A stretch of DNA of 49,018 nucleotides, taken from assembly GCA_964524065.1 (NCBI GenBank), contig CAZGCB010000005.1, positions 1 to 49,018 of the forward strand. Reading direction: 5' to 3'. This document shows, in pieces, positions 41,139 to 49,018 of this stretch. The notes under the pieces were generated by a model that did no database searches, had not been told where the DNA came from, and saw only the letters and a list, made by a program, of their open reading frames with translations. A program made the translations under genes and the position numbers. The stretch's first letter is position 1. Each line of letters begins with the position of its first letter. The stretch is from CAZADA01 sp964524065. Its GTDB lineage: Bacteria; Pseudomonadota; Alphaproteobacteria; Caulobacterales; Maricaulaceae.

Positions 41139-42314
41139 ATGACACAGACCGTAACCCAAAATGCAGCGCAAGACGCCCGCGCCGTGCTGGCGGATTTGGT
41201 GGCCTTTGACACCACCTCCAGCCGCTCCAACCTTGCGTTGATTGACTATGCCGAGGCGCGCTTGCGCGCGGCGGGCGCGCGCACCCAGCGCGTGGTGAAC
41301 GCCGCGGGTGACAAGGCCAATCTGTTCGCCAGCATCGGGCCGGACGCGCCGGGCGGCGTTATTTTGTCCGGTCACACCGATGTGGTCCCCGTTGAGGGGC
41401 AGGCTTGGTCCAGCGACCCCTGGACGCTGACTGAGCGGGACGGGCGGCTCTATGGCCGCGGAACCTGCGACATGAAGGGCTTTGTTGCTCTGGCTCTCGC
41501 CGCCGCACCGGATTTCGCCGCCGCGGGGCTGACGCGTCCCATCCATTACGCGCTGTCGCATGATGAGGAGGTGGGCTGTTTGGGGGCGCCGGCCATGATT
41601 GCGCGCATGGCCGCGGAGCTGCCCCCGGTGGAGGCCGCCATCATCGGCGAGCCCACCGACATGAAAGTGGTCAGCGCCCATAAGGGCTTGTTGTCGTTTC
41701 AGGTGACCGTCACCGGCCAGGAGGCTCATTCCAGCCTCACCCGCGACGGGGCTTGCGCCGTGACCCATATGGTGCCGCTGATGGCGGCGATGACGGAAAT
41801 CGCGGCGGAGTTGGAGGCGGCTGCGCCGCCCGACAGCCCTTTTGATCCGCCCCATGGCACGCTCACCATCGGTATGGTGGAGGGGGGAACGGCGGCCAAT
41901 ATCCTAGCTGGCCGGGCCTCTTTCGTCAGCTTGATCCGTCCTGCGCCTTGGGATGACGGCCCGGCTATCGAGGCGCGGGTGCGCGCCAAAGCGGCGGAGG
42001 TGGAGGCTGTCATGCGCCGCACCGCCCCCCAAGCGCGGGTGCATGTGGACCGGATGTCGATCGTTCCGCCCCTGCAGACGGAGACAGACGGCGCGGCTGA
42101 ACGCCTGGCACGATCGCTCACCGGCGATAACGCCGTACGCGCGGTGGCCTATGGCACGGAGGGGGGGCAGTTCCAGGAGGCGGGGTTTTCCGCCGTGGTA
42201 TGCGGCCCGGGCTCCATCGCCCAGGCGCATCAGCCGGACGAGTTTCTTGAATGGGATCAGCTCGCCGAAGGGGCGCGCTTCCTCATGCGCCTGCGCGACC
42301 GCTTGGCGGGGTGA
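41139..42314 (+). CDS. argE: Acetylornithine deacetylase
   Basis: A 391-residue M20 family zinc amidohydrolase that removes acetyl from N-acetylornithine in arginine synthesis. Metal and catalytic motifs are complete: LSGHTDVVPVEGQAW (His, Asp), GRGTCDMKG, the catalytic Glu in LSHDEEVGCLGA and the following IGEPTDMKVV. The dimer domain has TVTGQEAHSSL, and GPGSIAQAHQPDEF near the end provides the last ligand His. The length is right. Some M20 proteins act on other N-acyl substrates, so the substrate is inferred from the ArgE-like CDMKG and EPTDMK signatures. It is convergent with hemC across 25 bases. Confidence 0.9.
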   Translation: MTQTVTQNAAQDARAVLADLVAFDTTSSRSNLALIDYAEARLRAAGARTQRVVNAAGDKANLFASIGPDAPGGVILSGHTDVVPVEGQAWSSDPWTLTERDGRLYGRGTCDMKGFVALALAAAPDFAAAGLTRPIHYALSHDEEVGCLGAPAMIARMAAELPPVEAAIIGEPTDMKVVSAHKGLLSFQVTVTGQEAHSSLTRDGACAVTHMVPLMAAMTEIAAELEAAAPPDSPFDPPHGTLTIGMVEGGTAANILAGRASFVSLIRPAPWDDGPAIEARVRAKAAEVEAVMRRTAPQARVHVDRMSIVPPLQTETDGAAERLARSLTGDNAVRAVAYGTEGGQFQEAGFSAVVCGPGSIAQAHQPDEFLEWDQLAEGARFLMRLRDRLAG

Positions 42315-42339
42315 TCGGCGCCGCCCTCGCGGCGGGCGC

Positions 42340-43293
42340 TTATTCGGCGGCGGCGAGGAGGGCGGCGCCGGCGTCTTGCTTGATGGCTGCGCCGAGTTCG
42401 CGGCCGAGCGTCGCGGCTGTGTCCACCGGATCGGCGCCCAGCGTCACGGTTTCATCGCGCGCCCAGCGGTCGGCGCCGTCAGGGCTGAGCGCCTCGGCCC
42501 TGAGGCGCAGAGCGTCGCCGTCGCGCTCGGCTAAGGCGGCCACGGCCGTGCGGCAGGAGCCGTCAATGATGCGCAGGAAGGCGCGCTCTGCGGCCGCGGC
42601 GATAGCGGCGTCCTCATCGCCGATTTTGGCGACAAGCTTCCGCGCTTCCTCATGATCCGCGCGCACCGCCAGCGCGACAATGCCCTGGCAGGCGGCGGGC
42701 AGCATCTCCTCCGGCGCTATCAGGCTCGCCGCCGCGTCGATTTTGCCCAGGCGGTTGAGGCCGGCGGCGGCGAGGTAGGTGGCGTCCGCTTCGCCTTGGT
42801 TGATCTTATGCAGGCGGCGATGGACGTTGCCGCGCATCAGCCGGATGTCGAGATCGGGCCTGAGGCGTTTGGTTTGCGCGATGCGGCGCGGGCTGGCGCT
42901 GCCTAAGCTGGCGCCCTGGGGCAAGTCTTGCAGCGTTTTGGCGATGTTGGAGATGAAGGCGTCACGGGGATCTTCGCGCGGCAGCATAGCCGCCAGCTTG
43001 ATTTCGCTCTCTTCAAAGTCTCCCGGCACGTCTTTCAGCGAATGCACCGCCACATCCACACCGCCGCCGGCGAGCCAGATGTCCAGCTCCCTGGTGAAGA
43101 GGCCTTTGCCGCCAATCTCCGACAGGCGTTGATCGCGCGCCTGATCGCCTTTGGTGGAGATGATCTCGATGGGAAAGCGTTCATCGATAAATTCGGGCAG
43201 AGTCTTGGCCGCCTGCGCCAAAGCCGCCTGGGCCAAGCGCGCCTGGGCGAGCGCGAGGGGCGAGCCCCGTGAACCAATGACAAAGCGTTGCAT
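42340..43293 (-). CDS. hemC: Hydroxymethylbilane synthase (porphobilinogen deaminase)
   Basis: A 317-residue enzyme that joins four porphobilinogen molecules to hydroxymethylbilane in heme synthesis. It begins FVIGSRGSPLALAQA and has STKGDQ, GKGLFTRELD, HSLKDVP, ASPRR and IRLMRGNVHRRL. The Cys that holds the dipyrromethane cofactor is in IDGSCRTAVAAL; Pro after T is more usual here, but Cys is kept. ATG 43293 matches the family start. It is divergent from tsaD, a gene order common in alphaproteobacteria. Confidence 0.96.
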   Translation of the reverse strand: MQRFVIGSRGSPLALAQARLAQAALAQAAKTLPEFIDERFPIEIISTKGDQARDQRLSEIGGKGLFTRELDIWLAGGGVDVAVHSLKDVPGDFEESEIKLAAMLPREDPRDAFISNIAKTLQDLPQGASLGSASPRRIAQTKRLRPDLDIRLMRGNVHRRLHKINQGEADATYLAAAGLNRLGKIDAAASLIAPEEMLPAACQGIVALAVRADHEEARKLVAKIGDEDAAIAAAAERAFLRIIDGSCRTAVAALAERDGDALRLRAEALSPDGADRWARDETVTLGADPVDTAATLGRELGAAIKQDAGAALLAAAE

Positions 43294-43377
43294 GCACCCA
43301 CCGTGGGCGGTAACGAAAACGCCATGACCGTACCGACCTCGCCCGGCGTGAGGCAATCGCCAACCGACAGAATGCAA
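43294..43377. promoter_or_regulatory. Short divergent region between hemC and tsaD
   Basis: Only 84 bases separate hemC and the most likely tsaD start, so both promoters must be close together or overlap. No clear -35/-10 pair or ribosome site for tsaD is seen. If tsaD starts at ATG 43324 the gap falls to 30 bases. Confidence 0.3.
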
Positions 43378-44466
43378 ATGAATTTCGCCTCTGCGACCGT
43401 TTTAGGGCTGGAATCCAGCTGCGATGACACCGCTGCGGCGGTGCTGCGTTGGTCTGCCGATGGGGTGGAGGTGCTGGCGGAGCGGGTGTCGTCCCAGGAT
43501 GAGGCGCACGCCCCCTATGGCGGGGTGGTGCCGGAAATCGCCGCCCGCGCCCATGCCGAGCGCTTGGATGGGCTGGCTTTACACGTCATGGCGGAGGCGG
43601 AGCTGAGTTTCGCGGATCTCGACGCGGTGGCCGCCACCGCCGGGCCAGGCCTGGTGGGCGGGGTGATGGTGGCGCTGTGCGCCGGTAAGGGCATGGCGCT
43701 GGCCGCCGGAAAGCCCTTTATCGCGGTCAATCATTTGGAGGGCCACGCCCTCTCCCCACGCCTCAGTGATGTGGTGGCGTTTCCCTATCTCGCTTTGATC
43801 GTGTCTGGCGGGCACAGCCAGTTCGTGTTGGTGGAGGATGTGGGCCGCTATCGCCGGCTGGGCTCCACCATCGACGATGCGGCGGGCGAGGCGTTTGACA
43901 AAACCGCCAAGCTGATGGGCTTGCCCCATCCGGGCGGGCCGGCGGTGGAGCGTTTGGCCGCGCAGGGCGACGCCGCCGCCATCGCCCTGCCGCGTCCCTT
44001 TGTGGGTCGGGCGGGCTGTGATTTTTCTTTTGCGGGCTTAAAGACAGCGGCCTTGCGGGCTTGGGAGGGGAGCGACGGCGCGCCCCAGGCGCAGGCGGAT
44101 TTGGCGGCGTCTTTCCAGGCCGCCATGGCGGCCATCATCGCCAATCGGGCGGCCCAGGCGCTCGCCATGGCGCAGGACATCGCCGCCATCGACGCGCTGG
44201 CGCTGGTGGGCGGCGTCGCCTCCAACCAGGCCATTCGCGCGGCGTTGCGCTCGGTGGCGGAGGGGGCGGGCGTGCGCCTCGTCGCGCCGCCGCTGAAATG
44301 GTGCACTGACAACGCCGCCATGATCGCTTTGGCGGGCGCGGAACGGCTCGCCCGCGGCCTGGTGGATGATTGGGATGTGGGCGCCCGCCCGCGCTGGCCC
44401 TTGGACGCCGAAGCCGCGGCGAGCGCACCCGCCTCCGGCGGCGGCCGCAAAGGCCCGAAGGCCTAA
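43378..44466 (+). CDS. tsaD: tRNA N6-adenosine threonylcarbamoyltransferase
   Basis: A 362-residue ASKHA-fold protein (Kae1/YgjD/Gcp) that with TsaB/TsaE transfers the threonylcarbamoyl group to A37 of ANN-decoding tRNAs. Motifs: VLGLESSCDDTAAAVL, APYGGVVPEIAARAH, the metal-binding NHLEGHALS, IVSGGHSQFVLV, DDAAGEAFDKTAKLMGLPHPGGP and CTDNAAMIALAG. The C-terminal about 25 residues are an extra Ala/Gly/Lys tail. The start is not certain: family N-termini begin 4-8 residues before VLGLE, so ATG 43378 is used; ATG 43324 and 43288 are in frame. Confidence 0.95.
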   Translation: MNFASATVLGLESSCDDTAAAVLRWSADGVEVLAERVSSQDEAHAPYGGVVPEIAARAHAERLDGLALHVMAEAELSFADLDAVAATAGPGLVGGVMVALCAGKGMALAAGKPFIAVNHLEGHALSPRLSDVVAFPYLALIVSGGHSQFVLVEDVGRYRRLGSTIDDAAGEAFDKTAKLMGLPHPGGPAVERLAAQGDAAAIALPRPFVGRAGCDFSFAGLKTAALRAWEGSDGAPQAQADLAASFQAAMAAIIANRAAQALAMAQDIAAIDALALVGGVASNQAIRAALRSVAEGAGVRLVAPPLKWCTDNAAMIALAGAERLARGLVDDWDVGARPRWPLDAEAAASAPASGGGRKGPKA

Positions 44467-44488
44467 CCCCCCAGCTTTGCGGCGTGGA

Positions 44489-45061
44489 TCACTCCGCGAA
44501 GGTGTCTTGAAGCCATGCCGCGAATGTTTCCGGCCGCAGCACGGTGAAGCCTTCCGTTTCTGCGGCGCGCGCTTCAATCCAGGCCACGGCGCCATCACGC
44601 CAGCCATCGCCGTCCATCACCAACACAAAGTCACGCTCGGGCAGATTGGCTTGGGCGTTGGCGAACACATAGGGGAGCTTTTCGTCCGTGGAGCCGGAGA
44701 CGCTCATCCGCTTCGTCTCCACCAAAACCTGGCGATCGGCGGTGATGATCAGGAACTCCACCTTGGTGCGGCCGCCATAGATCGACAGATAGGGCGCATC
44801 CAGAACGACGATACGCGGCCTCTCACGCTCATAGAGAATGCTTTCGCGCCAATTGCGAAAGGCGATGATCTCAAAGCCGTCGGCGGCGAGCATCGCTTCA
44901 ATCGCGTGTTCCAAATGTAGGCCGGAGCCCGTGGCGCGCGCGCCTTGCGAGGCCGGCTCAGCCGCCAGCGTCGGGCCCGTCAGCGCGCCAAGCACAAGCG
45001 CGGCGGCCCACAAGCGCGCCGTCTTCACAGCGATTGAGCATGCGATCGAAATCCAAGCCAT
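44489..45061 (-). CDS. PD-(D/E)XK nuclease-like protein with signal-peptide-like N-terminus
   Basis: A protein of up to 190 residues resembling the phage-associated PD-(D/E)XK nuclease superfamily. The core segment LSIYGGRTKVEFLIITADRQ, then VLVETKRMSVSGSTDEKLPYVF and FVLVMDGDGWRDGAVAWIEARA are recalled family features; Glu in VEF and ETK would be the metal-site residues. The N-terminus is odd: from GTG 45028 it reads MKTARLWAAALVLGALTGP then TLAA-EP, a textbook Sec signal peptide. From ATG 45061 eleven residues are added. This part is encoded in another frame inside the 3' end of the Dam gene (overlap about 70-104 bases). No ribosome site decides the start. It could be a periplasmic nuclease, or the N-terminus may be a by-product of overlap. 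Confidence 0.75.
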   Translation of the reverse strand: MAWISIACSIAVKTARLWAAALVLGALTGPTLAAEPASQGARATGSGLHLEHAIEAMLAADGFEIIAFRNWRESILYERERPRIVVLDAPYLSIYGGRTKVEFLIITADRQVLVETKRMSVSGSTDEKLPYVFANAQANLPERDFVLVMDGDGWRDGAVAWIEARAAETEGFTVLRPETFAAWLQDTFAE

Positions 45062-45503
45062 ACATCACCAATGCGCTGGGAAACACCGAATGGCCGTCGC
45101 CGCTCGGGCACACCTCCGGATTGCGGAACTTCAACCGGCGACGCAGAAAGGTCACCAGCGCTTTGTCGTGCACCCAGTCATGCCACCAGCGCGTGTCGGT
45201 GCGGGCCGACACCAGACACACTACGATGCATCCTTGTTGGGCCTCCTCATACGCTTTGCGCATCCAGCGGTCCATGCCGCGGCCATAGGGGGGATTGAGC
45301 CAAACGCGTTTATAGGGCCGCCAGGATCGGGCGAGCCCATCCTCTTGCTTGGTGAAATAGCGCGCGCATTTGGCGTTGTGTGGGCTGGCGGCGGCGTCCA
45401 GCTGAAACGCGAACACCTGATCCAGCACGGCGAAAAAATCCGGCGGCGTCTCCCAGTCTTCGCGGGCGGAGGAGAACAGTGCGGGGCTGAGCGACGTGGT
45501 CAT
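44958..45503 (-). CDS. Phage-type DNA N6-adenine methyltransferase (Dam family)
   Basis: A 181-residue methyltransferase of the phage Dam family (single compact domain). It starts near DWETPPDFFAVLDQVFAFQLDAAAS, has RVWLNPPYGRGMDRWMRKA with the catalytic NPPY, and CIVVCLVSARTDTRWWHDWV. The family domain ends about FPSALVMYG, residue 147; the last about 30 residues (from DRMLNRCEDG) have no family look and overlap the next gene. It should methylate adenine in DNA using SAM; the site is unknown. In phages it protects DNA from host nucleases. Here no integrase or phage structural gene is near. It lies on the minus strand between tsaD and gpsA, both plus. Confidence 0.9.
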   Translation of the reverse strand: MTTSLSPALFSSAREDWETPPDFFAVLDQVFAFQLDAAASPHNAKCARYFTKQEDGLARSWRPYKRVWLNPPYGRGMDRWMRKAYEEAQQGCIVVCLVSARTDTRWWHDWVHDKALVTFLRRRLKFRNPEVCPSGDGHSVFPSALVMYGLDFDRMLNRCEDGALVGRRACAWRADGPDAGG

Positions 45504-45600
45504 GGGGCGATCCGGGCTGGCGCGAGGGATGGAGCGCAGCCTAAGCGCGGCGGCGGGACCCGGGGATTGCGCCGCCCTTATCCTCGCCGCTCTCGCTCCC

Positions 45601-46239
45601 TTAAGGCCGATCGCCCAAGCAGCGCCGGCCTCCCGCGGCGTCGGAGGCGTCCAGCAGATCCACCACGCCGGCGATCAATGTCGGCTGTCCGGTGATACGG
45701 GCATAGTCCGTGCGGGCGCGCAGCGTCACGCGCGGTGGCTTTTGCGGATCGTTCATGGGGCGGAAGGACGGCTCCACGGTGAATGTCGCGACGCCGATCG
45801 GCGCTTCGCGGTCGTTGAAACGCACGCCGATGAACTCGGACAGGTGGCTGTTGGCGTCGACGAATTCGCCCGCGCTGCGTCGGCCCGTGTCAGGCGTGTA
45901 GGTTGGGCCGCTTTTGATTTCGCCGCCCTCCACCAAAACGCTCATAGCGTCGATGAAGGCGTCATCGTCTTTGCGGACTTGGATGGTCGCGGGCCAGTTA
46001 TCGATACGGATGCACTCAGACCCCACCGGCCGCCATTCGGTGAACTGGGCCGTCACCTGCAGGGGTTCGGTCCCGTTTTTGATGGTCACGCCCTCCAGCA
46101 CCGTCACCCGCATGGGCTCGCCGCTGGGCGTGGGGATAGTGTCGTTCGGGCCGCCCGCGGCTGTGGCCCCCATCGTCTCACACGCTTGCAGGGCGAGAGC
46201 CGCCCCCATGCTCACCAGGATAAAACGCATCTTCGCCAT
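45601..46239 (-). CDS. Putative lipoprotein of unknown function
   Basis: A 212-residue exported protein. The signal MAKMRFILVSMGAALALQAC ends in a lipobox-like LQAC, then ETMGATAAGG. The mature part is beta-rich: MRVTVLEGVTIKNGTEPLQVTAQFTEWRP, CIRIDNWPATIQVRKDD, PIGVATFTVEPSF, RVTLRARTDYARI; a second Cys pair (Cys near ECIRI and RRCLG) could form a disulfide. I do not recognise the family. GGGGA lies 6-7 bases before ATG 46239. It is upstream of the Dam gene (97-base gap, same strand) and divergent from gpsA. Confidence 0.72.
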   Translation of the reverse strand: MAKMRFILVSMGAALALQACETMGATAAGGPNDTIPTPSGEPMRVTVLEGVTIKNGTEPLQVTAQFTEWRPVGSECIRIDNWPATIQVRKDDDAFIDAMSVLVEGGEIKSGPTYTPDTGRRSAGEFVDANSHLSEFIGVRFNDREAPIGVATFTVEPSFRPMNDPQKPPRVTLRARTDYARITGQPTLIAGVVDLLDASDAAGGRRCLGDRP

Positions 46240-46354
46240 GGTCAGTCCCCTGTCGTGCTGATTCGTTGGTCCCCAAAGGCGGTGTTTCACATCCGCAATG
46301 AAGACCCCAGCACCGCTATTCCATTCGGGAACCAGCGTGGGCTACAAGGCGGCT

Positions 46355-47356
46355 ATGATTCCGCCCTTTGCCCATATCGGCGTGTTGGGAGCCGGCGCCT
46401 GGGGCGCAGCCTTGGCGCAGACCTGCGCGCGCGCCGGACGCACGGTGACGCTGTGGGCGCGCGATACCGACCAAGCGGCGCGCATGGCCAAGACCCGCTT
46501 TTGTCCACGGTTGCCCGGCGTGGTGTTGGAGCCATCCATCGCGCCCACCGGCGATCCGGCCGCGCTGAAGCACTGCGATGCGGTCTTAATGGTGATCCCG
46601 GCCCAAGCCGCGCGCGGTGCGTTGGAGGCTCTGAGCCCCTTCCTTCCCGATGGCGCGCCTTTGGTGTCGTGCTCCAAGGGCTATGAGCGCGGCAGCCTCG
46701 CGCCCATGTCTGTGGTTATGCGCGATATGGTTCCGCAGGCGCGCCGGGCGGTGTTGTCCGGCCCCAGCTTTGCGGGGGAAGTGGCGCGCGGCCTGCCCGC
46801 GGCGGTCACGCTGGCGGCGGAGGATTTGGCGCTGGCGGAGAAGTTGGCGCTTTCCATCGGATGGACGGGCTTTCGGCCCTACCTCTCCACCGATATTGCG
46901 GGGGCGGAGCTGGGTGGCGCGATGAAGAACGTGCTCGCCATCGCCTGCGGCGCGGCCCAGGGCATGGAGCTGGGCGCCTCCGCCCATGCTGGGCTGATCA
47001 CCCGCGGCTTTGCGGAGATGACGCGCCTGGGCGAGGCGTTGGGCGCACGGCGCGAGACCTTGCAGGGCCTTAGCGGCTTGGGGGATTTGGTGTTGACCTG
47101 CTCCAGCCCGCAATCGCGCAACATGGCGCTGGGCTTGGCGCTGGGCAAAGGCAAAACGGTGGCGGAGCTCACCGGCGATGGCGCGGCGCTGGCGGAAGGG
47201 GCGGCCACCGCGCCGGCGCTGCTGGCGCTGGCGCGCCGGCTGGGCGTTGAGGCGCCCATTTGCGAGGCGGTGGCAGGCGTCCTCGCGGGCGACTTCACCA
47301 CGCAGGAGGCGATGCACGCTTTGCTCGCCCGCGCCATGAAGGTGGAGACGGGCTAG
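46355..47356 (+). CDS. gpsA: Glycerol-3-phosphate dehydrogenase [NAD(P)+]
   Basis: A 333-residue enzyme that reduces dihydroxyacetone phosphate to sn-glycerol 3-phosphate for phospholipid synthesis. The dinucleotide motif is GVLGAGAWGAALAQTCARAG. Other signatures are VSCSKGYERG, VLSGPSFAGEVARGLP, the catalytic Lys in LGGAMKNVLAIACG, HAGLITRGFAEM and LSGLGDLVLTC. AAGG lies 5 bases before ATG 46355; the longer TTG/ATG frames are not needed. Commonly next to tsaD in alphaproteobacteria. Its stop overlaps the convergent BCCT gene stop by 4 bases. Confidence 0.96.
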   Translation: MIPPFAHIGVLGAGAWGAALAQTCARAGRTVTLWARDTDQAARMAKTRFCPRLPGVVLEPSIAPTGDPAALKHCDAVLMVIPAQAARGALEALSPFLPDGAPLVSCSKGYERGSLAPMSVVMRDMVPQARRAVLSGPSFAGEVARGLPAAVTLAAEDLALAEKLALSIGWTGFRPYLSTDIAGAELGGAMKNVLAIACGAAQGMELGASAHAGLITRGFAEMTRLGEALGARRETLQGLSGLGDLVLTCSSPQSRNMALGLALGKGKTVAELTGDGAALAEGAATAPALLALARRLGVEAPICEAVAGVLAGDFTTQEAMHALLARAMKVETG

Positions 47357-48861
47357 GGCGTCAGGCTTTCCCGTTCGCCGCCCGCAGCCCGCCGCACCAG
47401 GCGTACACCCATGGCGATCATCAGGAACAGCATGGGCACGCCGCCCGCCACGGCCAGCGCCCGCATGGTGTTTTGCCCCCCGCCCGTAAACAGGGCGCCC
47501 GCCGTCAGCGCCGCCATGGCGACGCCCCAGAACAGCCGCTCGCCCACGGGCGGCTCGCCGGTGCGGTGCTCCGACAACATGGCGAGGACGTAGGAGCCGC
47601 TGTCGGCGCTGGTGGCGAGGAAGATGAACACCAGCACCACGGTCGCGGCTTGGGTCAGCGGCGCGAGCGGCAATGTCTCGAGCAGCGCATAGGTCGCCTG
47701 AGGCGCGGTGAGGAAGTCCGACACGCCCAGATCCACGCCCTGCACCAATTGCGCATGCAGCGCCGCGCCGCCCAAAATTCCAAACCAAAGCAGGGTGAAC
47801 AGTGAGGGCGCGATGAGCACGCCCAGCACCACCTCACGCACGGTGCGGCCATAGGAAATCCGCGCGATGAAGACGCCGACAAAGGGGATCCACGCGATCC
47901 ACCATAGGAAATAGGTGAGCGTCCAGCCCTGGGTCCACGGCGCGTGTTCGGCTTCATCGGCGCCGACATGGGCCCGCAGCTCAAACGCTAAATCCGGCAG
48001 CCTTGCGAGATAATCGCCGAGGCTCGACAGGGTGATGTTGAGCGCGAACACCGTCGGGCCTGCGATGGCGATGAAGAGGAGCAGCAGGCCGGCGAGCACC
48101 AAATTCGCTTCGCTGAGCCATTTGATGCCGCGCTGCAGCCCCGTCGCGGCGGAGGCCATATAGAACACGAACAGCACCGCGAGGATGGTGAGGGTGGTGC
48201 TGAGCGTCTCGCTGGGTTCGCGGCCGGCCAACGTGTCCACTCCGGCCGCGATTTGCAGCACCCCCTGGCCGAGGGAGGCGACAATGCCGAACACGACGGC
48301 GAAGAGGGCGATCTGATCGACCACCGCCGCCGCCGGTCCCGTGGCGCCCAAAGCGGCGCTGGGGCGCAGCGTCGCGCCGCCTGTGCGAAAGCCGAACACC
48401 CCGATGGCGACGGCGCCGACGCCGTAGATCGCCCAGGGATGCAGCGCCCAGTGCAGCAGCGTGATGGCCATGACCTCGCGCACAGCCGCGTCAGTTCCGG
48501 GGGTGAGATCGCTTCCCGGCGGCGGGGTGAGGCTGTGGATCACCGGCTCCGCGGCGCCCCAAAACACCAGCCCCGCGCCCATGCCGGCGGCGAACAGCAT
48601 CATGAACCAGGTCGGCGCGGAGAATTCCGGCCGCGCCTCCGGCCCGCCCAAGCGGATCCTTCCCGCCTTGCTGATGGCGAGCGCGGCGCACACGCCCAGC
48701 GCGCCGGTGGAGGCCGCCAGCACCAGCCAGCCAAACACATCCAGAAACGCGCCCGTCCCCTGGCTGAGGCGCGCGGCCGCGGCGCCGGGCGCCAGCACCA
48801 AAGCGCCCGCGACAAGAACCGTCAGCGCGTGCACCCAATAGCGGCGGATCATCTCAGCCAT
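47353..48861 (-). CDS. BCCT family (betaine/choline/carnitine) transporter
   Basis: A 502-residue secondary transporter with about 12 membrane helices for quaternary-ammonium solutes such as glycine betaine or choline, driven by Na+ or H+. The BCCT hallmark occurs as LTYFLWWIAWIPFVGVFIARISYGRTVREVV. An aromatic/Gly-rich segment FMMLFAAGMGAGLVFWGAAEP matches TM3 of BetP-like carriers, where a GMGxG stretch is typical of Na+-coupled members. The short N- and C-termini lack the long osmosensing tail of BetP. GAGGGG lies 6 bases before ATG 48861. Substrate not assignable. Confidence 0.93.
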   Translation of the reverse strand: MAEMIRRYWVHALTVLVAGALVLAPGAAAARLSQGTGAFLDVFGWLVLAASTGALGVCAALAISKAGRIRLGGPEARPEFSAPTWFMMLFAAGMGAGLVFWGAAEPVIHSLTPPPGSDLTPGTDAAVREVMAITLLHWALHPWAIYGVGAVAIGVFGFRTGGATLRPSAALGATGPAAAVVDQIALFAVVFGIVASLGQGVLQIAAGVDTLAGREPSETLSTTLTILAVLFVFYMASAATGLQRGIKWLSEANLVLAGLLLLFIAIAGPTVFALNITLSSLGDYLARLPDLAFELRAHVGADEAEHAPWTQGWTLTYFLWWIAWIPFVGVFIARISYGRTVREVVLGVLIAPSLFTLLWFGILGGAALHAQLVQGVDLGVSDFLTAPQATYALLETLPLAPLTQAATVVLVFIFLATSADSGSYVLAMLSEHRTGEPPVGERLFWGVAMAALTAGALFTGGGQNTMRALAVAGGVPMLFLMIAMGVRLVRRAAGGERESLTP

Positions 48862-48911
48862 GTCTGTCCCCTCATGGCGCGGCGGTTTGCGCCCCGCATG
48901 CGGCGCGAGGC

Positions 48912-48966
48912 TAGAGCATTTTCTGCAAAAGTGGGGACCAGTTTTGCGGTTTGAATATGCGATGAA
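48912..48966. repeat. Palindromic intergenic repeat of a type common in alphaproteobacteria
   Basis: The stretch starting TAGAGCATTTTCTGCAAAAG contains inverted arms GCAAAAGTGG (48925-48934) and CCAGTTTTGC (48938-48947) around GGA, with one mismatch. It resembles RIME-like elements remembered from rhizobial and other alphaproteobacterial genomes (AGAGCATTTT...AAGTGG...ACC). Only one copy is visible in this window. It lies upstream of the BCCT gene, and could affect its leader or end transcription from the right. Confidence 0.6.
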
Positions 48967-49018
48967 GAGCCATTCACCGCCGCCTGCGGGCCCCATGGCA
49001 AGCGGTGCGCAGCGCCGT

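Noticed and set aside
44489..46239. Possible prophage or genomic island around the Dam gene
   Set aside because: No integrase, phage structural gene, tRNA target or flanking direct repeat was seen; base composition by eye is like the surroundings.
1..49018. rRNA, tRNA, known riboswitches and replication origin
   Set aside because: Looked for on both strands by eye; no tRNA-like cloverleaf with a TTCGA arm, rRNA segment, clear riboswitch core or DnaA-box cluster was recognised.

Overview
The window is a GC-rich, gene-dense chromosomal segment of an alphaproteobacterium. The gene families, the inserted GyrB TOPRIM region, the hemC/tsaD/gpsA neighbourhood and the APS-type cysteine pathway resemble the Caulobacterales/Maricaulales/Hyphomonadaceae group; this placement is from recognition only, with no database search. 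No rRNA, tRNA, CRISPR array, transposase or integrase was seen. No gene-free gap exceeds 300 bases.

Layout. (1) 1-5.8 kb: 3' end of gyrB, transketolase, and an alpha/beta hydrolase with a very long acidic disordered N-terminus, closed by a perfect 32-bp palindromic terminator. (2) 5.8-12.5 kb, minus strand: tandem-FKBP lipoprotein, an unknown protein, threonine ammonia-lyase translationally coupled to an M16 peptidase lipoprotein, and a VOC protein lacking a normal start codon. (3) 12.6-19 kb: orphan double-ATPase ABC protein, a one-TM unknown protein, an orphan NarL-type response regulator, and a membrane-anchored TIR / Pro-rich / MORN protein. (4) 19-28 kb: GDP-mannose and UDP-uronate supply (AGE-family isomerase, ManC, Ugd, UDP-glucuronate epimerase, PMM/PGM) with two glycosyltransferases. 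(5) 28-34.7 kb, minus strand: sulfate activation and reduction (cysQ, cysNC, cysD, cysH) headed by a UDP-sulfoquinovose synthase. (6) 35-41 kb: rmlCBD without rmlA, a GT-C-like membrane glycosyltransferase and an outer-membrane barrel protein. (7) 41-49 kb: argE, hemC, tsaD, gpsA and a BCCT transporter, with a phage-type Dam methylase, a PD-(D/E)XK-like protein and a lipoprotein placed between tsaD and gpsA.

Taken together, regions 4-6 form a nucleotide-sugar supply block (GDP-Man, UDP-GlcA and its 4-epimer, dTDP-Rha, UDP-sulfoquinovose) joined to sulfate activation, which suggests a surface glycan or glycolipid containing sulfoquinovose and perhaps sulfate esters. The most unusual items are the TIR-MORN membrane protein with an apparent Glu-to-Gln change at the NADase position, and the Dam/PD-(D/E)XK pair in which the nuclease-like protein carries a signal-peptide-like N-terminus encoded inside the end of the methylase gene.
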